Source of the DNA: Zelonia costaricensis
Taxonomy: Eukaryota; Euglenozoa; Kinetoplastea; Trypanosomatida; Trypanosomatidae
Direction of reading: 5' to 3'
NCBI GenBank assembly: GCA_030849075.1
Contig: JASAOO010002919.1
Coordinates: 1-13,646, forward strand
Length of the DNA: 13,646 bases
How positions within the stretch are numbered: position 1 is the first letter of the stretch; every line of letters begins with the position of its first letter. A program made the position numbers and the translations under genes. Shown here piece by piece: positions 1-7,298 of this stretch. The notes beneath the pieces were generated by a model that saw only the letters and a list, made by a program, of their open reading frames with translations, did not search any database and was not told the origin of the DNA.

Positions 1-384
1 TGAACGAAGCGCTACCCGCTCCTCCCCTATTCGTTGATTGTGTTTGCTTCTCTTGCGCTGAAGCAGCGCGTAGGGGACCGCTTCCGCCGGCCTCCTCACC
101 CATCTCCTCCCATCTCCCCGGCTGCCTGGTTAAAGCTGCAAGGTCGCACGCTGCTGTGAACAGCGAACGGCCCGGCGCACGCCCAGACCTCGACACCCCC
201 GCAGCGTGCCCCCCTGCAGGCATCCTTTCGAGCGGTGCAACCCAGTCCTGAACACCCGTGCGCCATGAATGTGTCCGCTATCCCAGCCTCCTCGGAAGCG
301 CGTCATCTTCCACCGGTGGCCCTGGTCAACACACTAAAGACGGACAGCCAGCCTCCGCTTCGGAAGACCGCCGACTGCACTGCC
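1..384. other. 3' flank of carboxypeptidase copy A (no gene)
   Basis: This stretch lies downstream of the copy A stop codon and should hold its 3' UTR. I see no coding frame of its own: the frames that enter it are antisense continuations over the carboxypeptidase gene. The plus strand is pyrimidine-rich around 14-60 and 92-120. Trypanosomatid 3' UTRs often contain SIDER retroposon fragments, but I cannot recognise one here by eye. Confidence 0.6.
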
Positions 385-1779
385 TCACATTGCCAGCCTC
401 GCGCTGTGCAGGAAGCGGTGCACCATGTACAGCGACGCGGCCGGCTGGTCCATCGGCACCATGTGGCCCGCATCGTAGATCCGCACAAAGCTGAAGTTGC
501 CGTACGCGCGCTCCTGCCCAGCAGGCGCACCGCCAACGCTGAATTCCACGTCCGGCGCAGCGTTGAAGGCAGCCTTGCCGGGCCAGTCCAGCGCCGTCAC
601 CCACGCCTTGTTGCCCATCCAGTTGCAGATGTAGTCAACGTCTCCAGCGTAGATCATCACACGCACACCAGCAGCTAGCAGCGGCGGGATCGTCCAGTTG
701 AAGTTGCGGTGGTAGTCACGCAGGAACATGTCATAAACCGGATCGCTGCACTCATCCCACTCAATCGATGGACTCGCCCCCAGCGCTGCCATGACATTGG
801 CGTCCCGCAGGAAGGCGTCTGTGCCGGGGTTGCTGTAGCAGCAGGGAATGCGCACGTCGTAGACGTTCCTGCCAGAGTTCGAAAAAGTGTAGGCGTATGG
901 TAGACAGGCCTTCCCCACATCCACACATGCACTGCCTTGATCGTCTGCTCCGGCGTTACACTGCGCGATGAGGTCAAGGCAGGCAGGAAGCATCGCGAGC
1001 ATCGACTCGTGATCAGCATCCGAGATACAGGGCGTGCCGAGCTTCTCCTGGCAGCCCTCATACGCCATTTTCGCGTAGTACGGGTACTGCGTGTAGGGGT
1101 CCGTCAGCCCGTTGCCCACCGCAATGCCCTTCAGGTTGATGTGCGGGCCGTCACCGCGCTGGTTGCCCATCAGGATGCGGTACGCGACCGACGGCACGTA
1201 GTGTCCGCCGTAGCTCTCACCAATCACGTAGAATTCGTTCGCACCCGTGATCGACGGCGAGGTGAACTGGCGCGCGAAGCCCTGCAGGAACTGGTACATG
1301 TCCTCAGCAGCCTCACTCTCGTTGTGGTCGTAGTTGGCCTTGTCAGCGTAGCTGAAGCCAACCCCCGAGGTCTGGTCCACGAACAGCAGGTACGCCTCGT
1401 CGTTCCACCCGTACGCGTTGCGGTACAGGTTGCCCGTCGTCTCGTTCATCATGCACGGGCCAAGCTCAGTGAGTAGACCAAGGGAAGAGCTGCAGCCCGG
1501 TCCACCGGTCATCCACATGATCACCGGGGGCTGGCTGCCGTCCGTCGGCCACCGCCGCGGCCCGAACAGCCAGTAGAAGTAGTGCTTCTGCGTGTTGTTG
1601 ACGCCGGGGATGTCGATGTAGCCGCTCGACTGCACCACCGCCGGGTCGCACGCGCCGTAGCCGAAGTGCGGCGCGGCCCAAACGCCCACAGTGCCGCACA
1701 GGCCGAGGCACACGGTCAGCATGCACAGCACCGCCGAAATCGCCGCAGTGGCGCGCGGCAGCGGGGCGGTGCGAGGCAT
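385..1779 (-). CDS. CBP1: Serine carboxypeptidase (family S10, CBP1-like), copy A, divergent
   Basis: This 464-residue protein belongs to peptidase family S10, which removes C-terminal residues from peptides in acidic compartments; trypanosomatid CBP1 enzymes are lysosomal/endosomal. An N-terminal signal peptide is visible (hydrophobic 11-35, likely cut near 35-36), with no long propeptide. Key sites are the oxyanion-loop motif TGGPGCSS at 91-98, nucleophile Ser189 in GESYGG, Asp382 in YAGDVD, and His439 in AGHMVP. By position, Cys385 corresponds to the reactive cysteine of yeast carboxypeptidase Y. Five N-glycosylation sequons start at Asn61, 112, 153, 361 and 428. Odd points: the usually conserved Pro of the DQP motif is Thr137, the residue two after the nucleophile is Gly rather than Ala, and Cys313-Cys314 are adjacent because a four-residue loop is missing compared with copy B. 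The start is the ATG at 1779, just after a pyrimidine tract with AG acceptors; the stop is TGA. The triad is intact, so it is probably active, but specificity may differ from copy B. The symbol is by family resemblance. Confidence 0.93.
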   Translation of the reverse strand: MPRTAPLPRATAAISAVLCMLTVCLGLCGTVGVWAAPHFGYGACDPAVVQSSGYIDIPGVNNTQKHYFYWLFGPRRWPTDGSQPPVIMWMTGGPGCSSSLGLLTELGPCMMNETTGNLYRNAYGWNDEAYLLFVDQTSGVGFSYADKANYDHNESEAAEDMYQFLQGFARQFTSPSITGANEFYVIGESYGGHYVPSVAYRILMGNQRGDGPHINLKGIAVGNGLTDPYTQYPYYAKMAYEGCQEKLGTPCISDADHESMLAMLPACLDLIAQCNAGADDQGSACVDVGKACLPYAYTFSNSGRNVYDVRIPCCYSNPGTDAFLRDANVMAALGASPSIEWDECSDPVYDMFLRDYHRNFNWTIPPLLAAGVRVMIYAGDVDYICNWMGNKAWVTALDWPGKAAFNAAPDVEFSVGGAPAGQERAYGNFSFVRIYDAGHMVPMDQPAASLYMVHRFLHSARLAM

Positions 1780-1799
1780 GCGTGCAGCGGACGCCTTAG

Positions 1800-1867
1800 C
1801 TGGAAGTGTGACTCACGTCGTGCGTGAAGGTGAGAAGAGGAAAAAAGAAAACGAAAGGAGAGGGGGC
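1800..1867 (-). promoter_or_regulatory. Predicted spliced-leader acceptor of copy A
   Basis: On the minus strand a pyrimidine tract (about 1867 down to 1826, C/T-rich with a T6 run) lies just upstream of the copy A ATG. The first AG after it is at 1813-1812, giving a 32-nt 5' UTR; a second AG at 1801-1800 would give 20 nt. No ATG lies between either AG and the start. Trypanosomatid genes are matured by trans-splicing at such sites rather than from individual promoters. The exact AG used is not certain. Confidence 0.6.
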
Positions 1868-2208
1868 GCTATAGTTTCGATGAGGCGTGCGTGTGCCGCC
1901 TGCGTCGGCTCCGTTTCGTGGATGTGCGTGCAGCGCGTCGTCCACGTTCCGCGAACGGCAAGAAAGTGGCGAAGAGTGGGACAGAGACAGAGGGAAAGAG
2001 AAGGGGGGGCTGAGAGGGCGGGAACGGAACCTCGAGAGCGCACACGCGTTGCGATGGAAAAAAAAAATGAAGGCGGCAGAGGAAGAGAGGATTAAGGGGA
2101 AGGGGGAAGAGCTCTGTGCGGCGTCCGGCTCGCCCACACACGGTCTACACCGGCGTTCCGAGACCAAAACCGGGGGGAGCAATGACAGCACTAGCCACAA
2201 GACAAGAC

Positions 2209-2229
2209 GGGCGGGGGCGGGGGGGCGGG
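2209..2229 (+). repeat. G-quadruplex motif
   Basis: Four G runs of 3, 5, 7 and 3 bases are separated by single C loops on the plus strand, a textbook quadruplex pattern with one-base loops. It sits about 400 bases upstream of the copy A splice acceptor, on the strand that serves as template for the genes, so the RNA would be C-rich here. Confidence 0.7.
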
Positions 2230-2840
2230 TTGAAGAGAGAAGTAGATGAAGGGAGGAAAGGCAACGGTGCCGTGTGGTTGCCCTCGACTCGCTGTGTGGG
2301 CGTGCGATAAAATGCTGCGCAAGTCACCGGGGTTTCCAAGTTGGAGGTGAAAAGGAAAAAGACGCGCGAGGGGTGCAGTGGCGCGCTGGATGGCAAACAG
2401 CGTTGAAAGTGGAAGCTGCGCGAAGAGATTGGGGAGTCCCTCGCACCGGTGAAGTAGGGCACCAAGGTGGAGAGAGACGGCGGGGCAGGAGAAGAAAGCG
2501 TACGGAGCTGGGGGGTTCGGTGTTGTGTGGGCGGTATTGCTCAAAGACAGCGAGGGATGGAGGGGGGAGGTCCACAGCGTGCAAACGATGGTCAAGCCGC
2601 AGCACCGAGGCGGTGGTGATGCGTCGCAGGCGGTTGACGCAAGCACGGGTTTTCCTTCCAGCTGGCGCTGAGGTGGCAGACGATAAGAGGAATGATGAGA
2701 AAGAAAACGTGAGAGAAAGCAACTGTCAGAGACAAGTCGAGCCCGATGTGGGGGTACCAGTCAGCAGAAGAGTGGGTCGTGTAGACGAGCGTGTGGATGC
2801 TTGCGCAGCCCAACGACGCACACGGAGCCGCAGCGTACGC

Positions 2841-2855
2841 GGGGGGGGGGGGGGG
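2841..2855 (+). repeat. Poly-G tract (15 G)
   Basis: An uninterrupted run of 15 G lies in the copy A/B spacer. Runs of this length are prone to replication slippage and sequencing-length error, so the exact count should not be trusted. Confidence 0.9.
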
Positions 2856-3565
2856 TTGTGAGGGAGAGCGTACGGCCGTGTGGCAAGCGCGAGGAGAAGA
2901 GGGGTAGAGACACAACAGTCGAAGGGTCCGCATTGAGCCAACATGCGCCGAGCAGTCGTGTGAAGACAGCCGCGCAGAGACGAGCTTAAAATGCCACAGC
3001 AGCTACGTCGAGGAGGCACCGGTCGTACCGTACGAAGCCGATGCACACCTACACGCATACTCACTAGTGCCTTCCCCTTCCGGTCCTCCCCGTGTTGACC
3101 AAAACGCCTGGAAGCTCCTAGGACTCTCAACGCCAAATTCGCCATTCAACTGGATATACCTCCTCCCTCTCCACTGTGGGGGGAGCGTTAAGTGGGGCGC
3201 GAGTGCGGAACGGGGTTTGTTGTTGTTGCTGTTTTCGATTGGTTTCTTGCGTACGTTTAAGGGGTGTACACGGTGCGACCGCCGCGCCGTCTGTGCTCCG
3301 CCAGCAGTCACACAGCGCGCGTCAACAGCTGGCTGCTTTCTTTTCGGCTTTTGCCACTGCCACCCCCCCCACATGCGTCGTCCTCGGCTTTCACGCTGCC
3401 ACGTACTCTCGCTCCCTCCCTCTGGTGCGTTCTGCCTGCCAGGACACAGAGTGGAGGACGAGAAGGGGAGGAACGATGCGTGACGAGCTCCAGTAGACGC
3501 GTACGGCCCACAAGACTCCCTGCTGTCCTCCTCCCGCGCAAAGGGCAGCAATAGACGCCACTTCT

Positions 3566-4954
3566 CTAAACCATGCTGCGGCCGTGCAGGAAGCGGTGCA
3601 CCATGTGGAGCGAAACTTCTGGCTGGTCCATCGGCACCATGTGGCCCGCATCGTAGATCCGCACAAAGCTGAAGTTGCCGTACGCGCGCTCCTTTCCAGC
3701 CCACCGCCCGCCCACAGCGAACTCCACGTTTGGCGCTTGGTTGAAGCCCGTGGTGCCGGGCCACTGCATCGCCTTCACCCACGCCTCGTTGCCGATCCAG
3801 TTGCACGTGTAGTCCATGTCGCCAGCGTAGATGAGCACGCGAATACCAGCCGCCAGCATGGGCGGGAACGTGTAATTGAAGTTGCGCTGGTGGTCCTTGT
3901 CGAAGAGCTCACCCACAGCGCGGTTGCACGTCGACCACTGCGCCGTATCGCTGACACCGAGCGAGGCGCGCACCACCGGGTCCTCGTAGAATCCCAGCGT
4001 GTAGTCCATCGGGTAGCAAAGGTCGCCAACGCACGGCTTGCGGATGTCGTACGAGTTGCGGCCGGTGGCAAAGTAGTAGCCCTTGTACTCGCTGCAGAGC
4101 GCGTTGGCCACGCTGCACGAGATGTCCGTGTCGTCCGGCCCGACATTGCACTCCTGCGTCTTCGCCAAACACCCTGGCAGCAGCGAGAGCATCTCCTCGT
4201 ACGCCGACTCGTTAATGCAGGGCGTGCCGAGCTTCTCTTTGCACCAGTTGTACGCCACCTCCGCGTAGGACGGGTACTGCGTGTAGGGGTCCGTGATGCC
4301 GTTGCCAATGCCGATGCCCTTCAGGTTGATGTGCGGGCCGTCACCGCGCTGGTTGCCCATCAGGATGCGGTAGCCCACGGCAGGAACGTAGTGCCCAGCA
4401 TAGCTCTCGCCAATCACGTAGAAGTCGTTCGCGCCTGTGATCGACGGCGAGGTGAACTGGCGCGCAAAGCCCTGCAGGAAGTTGTACATGTCCTCTGCAA
4501 CTTCGCTTTCGTTGTGCACGTAGTTGGCCTTGTCACCGTACGAGTAGCCCACGCCAGTCGGCTGGTCCACGAACAGCAGGTACGCCTCGTCGTTCCACCC
4601 GTACGCGTTGCGGTACAGGTTGCCCGTCGTCTCGTTCATCATGCACGGGCCCAGCTCAATCGCGAGGGCGATGCCAGAGCTGCAACCCGGGCCACCGGTC
4701 ATCCACATGATCACGGGGGGCTGGCTGCCGTCCGTCGGCCACCGCCGCGGCCCGAACAGCCAGTAGAAGTAGTGCTTCTGGGTGTTGTTGACGCCGGGGA
4801 TGTCGATGTAGCCGCTCGACTGCACCACTGTGGGGTCGCAGCGGGAGTAGCCGTGATGCGCAGTGCCGGCGTTCACCGTGAGCACGCAGAGGAGGGCAAC
4901 CAGGGCGACCAGGAGCGCCGCCAGCTCCACAGTTGCAACGCGGAAGGACGCCAT
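3566..4954 (-). CDS. CBP1: Serine carboxypeptidase (family S10, CBP1-like), copy B, canonical
   Basis: This 462-residue S10 carboxypeptidase starts at the ATG at 4954. The frame is open five codons further to a GTG at 4969, but trypanosomatids start at AUG and the predicted acceptor at 5002-5001 makes 4954 the first AUG. In ATG numbering it has a signal peptide (hydrophobic 11-27, cut near 29-32), TGGPGCSS at 86-93, DQPTGVGYSY at 130-139, nucleophile Ser184 in GESYAGHYVP, Asp381 in YAGDMD and His438 in AGHMVP. Cysteines at 238, 246, 262, 269, 280, 287, 308 and 313 follow the order of the disulfide-linked insertion of yeast carboxypeptidase Y, including a C-4-C pair at 308/313. Thr86 stands where the yeast enzyme has the Asn that helps bind the substrate carboxylate. 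Six N-glycosylation sequons start at Asn56, 107, 148, 248, 360 and 427. It probably acts in the lysosome or endosomes. In T. brucei, CBP1 is also a tandem array and its depletion has been linked to reduced suramin sensitivity. The stop is TAG. Confidence 0.96.
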   Translation of the reverse strand: MASFRVATVELAALLVALVALLCVLTVNAGTAHHGYSRCDPTVVQSSGYIDIPGVNNTQKHYFYWLFGPRRWPTDGSQPPVIMWMTGGPGCSSGIALAIELGPCMMNETTGNLYRNAYGWNDEAYLLFVDQPTGVGYSYGDKANYVHNESEVAEDMYNFLQGFARQFTSPSITGANDFYVIGESYAGHYVPAVGYRILMGNQRGDGPHINLKGIGIGNGITDPYTQYPSYAEVAYNWCKEKLGTPCINESAYEEMLSLLPGCLAKTQECNVGPDDTDISCSVANALCSEYKGYYFATGRNSYDIRKPCVGDLCYPMDYTLGFYEDPVVRASLGVSDTAQWSTCNRAVGELFDKDHQRNFNYTFPPMLAAGIRVLIYAGDMDYTCNWIGNEAWVKAMQWPGTTGFNQAPNVEFAVGGRWAGKERAYGNFSFVRIYDAGHMVPMDQPEVSLHMVHRFLHGRSMV

Positions 4955-5000
4955 GGATGTGACACACACCGCACGTCAACGCCAACTGAGTGTGTGCGCA

Positions 5001-5050
5001 CTGGGAAGAAGAGGGGAGGGGGAAGTTGGAAAGAGAGAGGAGCCAAGAGG
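5001..5050 (-). promoter_or_regulatory. Predicted spliced-leader acceptor of copy B
   Basis: Reading the minus strand, a pyrimidine tract of about 45 bases (5050 down to 5003) ends directly in CCCAG, with AG at 5002-5001. This is the first AG after the tract and would give a 46-nt 5' UTR with no upstream ATG, so translation would begin at 4954. A further AG at 4987-4986 is a weaker alternative. The signal is close to ideal for trypanosomatid trans-splicing. Confidence 0.72.
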
Positions 5051-5171
5051 CCTCAATGACGATACGTGCACTTCTTTGAGAAAGAAACAAAAGACTACGA
5101 AACAGTCGGTGGCCGGCGGGTCGATAGAAGTGTGAACAAGACAGTTGGGGTGGTTGCACTAAACACGCCAC

Positions 5172-5212
5172 GGGGGGGGGTGAGGCGGGCGGGGCGGGGC
5201 GGGGCGGGGCGG
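5172..5212 (+). repeat. G9 run plus GGGGC tandem array
   Basis: A run of nine G (5172-5180) is followed by four perfect GGGGC units (5191-5210) with partial units on both sides. The array has quadruplex-forming potential on the plus strand and lies about 170-210 bases upstream of the predicted copy B splice acceptor. Confidence 0.8.
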
Positions 5213-5828
5213 AGGGGGGAAGAGAGAAGTTAGCGCCGTGTACGGGAGCGTGGCGCACAAGCGACTTCCCGTGTGTGCAGGGCGCGAAAGAGGACGTGAA
5301 AGGGGGGAGGAGAGAGAGAGAGGCGCACACACGCTGCCCTTCACGCCGGCGCGTTTGCGTTGGCGGGGCAGTGTGCTATTTTTCTCCGGGAAGTGAGAGC
5401 GCGAACGTGGCGTGTTCGAGTGCGGAGGGCGGTGCTCTACCCTGGTGGAGCTCGTCAGGGTTGACTGACGTCGGACGAGTGTGGTGGAGGGAGCACGGAC
5501 GAGCTCGTTGCCGTCCAACGAGGAGGGGAGGGGAAGGGGGAGCGGGTGAGAGCATACGTGTGACGCAGTGGTTTCAGGTTGTGTCGCATAGACCGAAGGA
5601 GAGGATAAGATGGAAGAGGAGCGATGAAGGGGCAACACTCATGGGGGAATCATGAGGCGCACCAGTCGGAGGTCAACCACTGCGCGAGGAGCCCGTTGAG
5701 TCAGGTCGCTTTCGGCGCTCACCGCTAACGCGACTCCTTCCTTGGGCCTTCCGACGTGGCTGTCCTGCGCGGAGGGGGGAGGCGCACCTCACCACTCTGG
5801 CAGTGAGGACGTGCGGGGCGCGTGACGT

Positions 5829-5843
5829 GGGGGGGGGGGGGGG
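5829..5843 (+). repeat. Poly-G tract (15 G)
   Basis: A second uninterrupted run of 15 G, on the same strand as the one at 2841. The length should be treated as approximate because of slippage and base-calling error. Confidence 0.9.
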
Positions 5844-6200
5844 TACCGGCGTGTGCACGCGCACGTGTCACGGCAATGGCGCCACCAAATCGCCTCGCGC
5901 GGCCTTGAGCGCAGCTCGCCTTCGCCATTGGCCTCTCTCCCTCTCTCGCTCGCCCCTCGCCAACCAGTTTAGATTTCGCGTCGTTGCTCGTGAATCTGCT
6001 GTCCTCTTTTCGTTCCCTGTTTTCGAAGCTTCATCACCGCGGTATTCCGGAGAAGGCGGCGGCGGGCAAAGCGAGAACGAGGCTTGGAGAAGGTGGCGTC
6101 GTCGGCAATGAGTATCTCGTCGGATGCCACAAAACAGATTGGCACAGGTAGCTACATTCGCACAAAGGCAGAGAGTCTTTAAAAGTGGACTCACACGCAG

Positions 6201-6219
6201 ACACACACACACACACACA
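6201..6219. repeat. (AC)n microsatellite
   Basis: A perfect dinucleotide run of about nine AC units in the 3' region expected for the large gene. CA/TG repeats are common in Leishmania spacers. Confidence 0.9.
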
Positions 6220-6391
6220 ATCAAGACTCAACGAGGGAGACACATAGAGCGAGAGAGGAAGACGCCCACACTCGAACGCACACACAGGCACAAGCAAGGA
6301 GCACGCAGCATTCACCAACGTTTCGTGTTTTTTCTTCGTCTTCTGTTTGGAAAGGACGTCATGAGGACGGAGGGGGGGGAAAGCAAGTCAA

Positions 6392-6512
6392 GTGGGGAGG
6401 GAGGGAGGAGGACACGGAGGTGAAGGACAGACGCCGCGACACGGGGCACGANGTGGGGAGGGAGGGAGGAGGACACGGAGGTGAAGGACAGACGCCGCGA
6501 CACGGGGCACGA
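6392..6512. repeat. 60-bp perfect direct repeat around a single N
   Basis: Positions 6392-6451 and 6453-6512 are identical over all 60 bases and are separated only by an ambiguous base at 6452. An exact duplication abutting the only N in the window is what results when two overlapping contig ends are joined without being merged. A true tandem duplication is possible but less likely. Confidence 0.9.
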
Positions 6513-7026
6513 CAGCGGCCGATGCGGGGGAGGGAGGGAGAGTGACCACAAAGAGTGAGTCTGAGGCGGCCAAAGGGTTTGGGGATGGAGGGGTGCGGGG
6601 TGGAAAGATGAAGGCCGAGGTGGTGAACGGGCGAGGGGGGGGAACCGGCGGAGTCGGAGCTTCGCGTACCAATCGGGGGGCGGGGGAAGAGGGCGTGGGG
6701 AGGGCGGCAAAGGGCAGCTCGCACGGAGCTGCGGCGGCGGCGACACAGGGAAGAGAAGGGGGGAAAAGGGAGGGTGGCGGGGACGGGCCACGGTGGTGTG
6801 CGCGCGCGATGCCGATGATATTGACGTCTGCGCTCCGCCTGGACGTCTCTTGCGCGGGGGAGACCCAAATGGAAGAGGACACAAGCACACGCCAACGGGG
6901 GAGAAACAGAAAAAAGACCTGCGCAACAGAGAAGAAAAGGGAGCGGTGAAAGAGCCCTCGAGAGGGTCGCCCGTGAGGCCAACGGTGTTGGGGCCGCAAC
7001 GGCGCTTCACCCCTGGGGATGCGCTG

Positions 7027-7048
7027 GTGTGTGTGTGTGTGTGTGTGT
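7027..7048. repeat. (GT)n microsatellite
   Basis: A perfect run of eleven GT units, on the plus strand, about 250 bases downstream of the stop codon of the large gene. On the transcribed strand it reads as (AC)n. Confidence 0.9.
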
Positions 7049-7217
7049 TTGCGGGGACCGCCACACTCCTCGACACGTGCAACGACGTGGACACCGTATT
7101 TTGCGGTGTCGCTCAAAGACGGAGACGCAGAGCGGGGGGGTGAAGAGAGTGAGAGAGCAAGAAAAGCGTAGGTAGAGGCATCACCTCCTTCTCTTCGCCG
7201 CGCGATGAGGAGAAACT

Positions 7218-7233
7218 ACACACACACACACAC
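7218..7233. repeat. (AC)n microsatellite
   Basis: A short AC run followed by imperfect CA units to about 7248, within 100 bases of the stop codon of the large gene and so in its predicted 3' UTR. Confidence 0.85.
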
Positions 7234-7298
7234 CCACACACGCACACAAGAGGAGAAAAAACAAATGCTGGCAAGAGTGAGACTGCTGCACGGACGCG

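Larger units (their letters stand above)
1780..3565. other. Spacer between copies A and B (no gene)
   Basis: This 1.8-kb spacer holds the 3' UTR of copy B (right part) and the splice signals of copy A (left end). The plus strand is strongly purine-rich from about 1825 to 2990, so RNA of the transcribed orientation is pyrimidine-rich. It includes a G-quadruplex motif (2209-2229) and a G15 run (2841-2855). The part nearest the copy B stop (about 3160-3440) has the opposite bias. Open frames here are short, low-complexity and unlike any family I know, so I call none. The spacer has no visible similarity to the one upstream of copy B, so homology between the copies appears limited to the coding regions. 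Confidence 0.7.
4955..7298. other. Spacer between copy B and the large gene (no gene)
   Basis: This 2.3-kb spacer should contain the 3' UTR of the large gene (right part) and the splice region of copy B (left end). It holds three CA/GT microsatellites, a G15 run, a GGGGC array, and a 60-bp direct repeat around a single N. Most of it is purine-rich on the plus strand, with a short pyrimidine-rich inversion at about 5930-6035. Open frames here, including one crossing the N, are proline/serine/arginine-rich translations of skewed DNA and show no domain, so I call none. Confidence 0.7.

Noticed and set aside
1..384. Possible SIDER retroposon fragment in the 3' flank of copy A, and elsewhere in the spacers
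   Set aside because: SIDER elements are common in Leishmania 3' UTRs, but I cannot match a consensus by eye. A profile search of 1-384, 1870-3560 and 5060-7290 would settle it.
385..1779. Copy A as a pseudogene
   Set aside because: The frame is intact over full family length, with ATG, signal peptide, catalytic triad and stop all present; the substitutions and four-codon loss do not break it.
3584..5059. 491-codon open frame on the plus strand over carboxypeptidase copy B
   Set aside because: It is antisense to a clear S10 gene, starts at a GTG, and its Val/Ala/Arg/His-rich content is what GC-rich codon bias produces on the complementary strand.
5447..5507. Inverted repeat (9-bp arms 5448-5456 and 5498-5506) enclosing a 6-bp stem hairpin at 5453-5470
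   Set aside because: Such short complementary arms are frequent by chance in GC-rich DNA, and no known RNA element or terminator function is indicated.
6312..7094. 260-codon minus-strand open frame across the N
   Set aside because: Pro/Ser/Arg-rich translation of pyrimidine-skewed spacer DNA; it runs through the suspected misjoin, and includes translated dinucleotide repeat (Thr-His)n.
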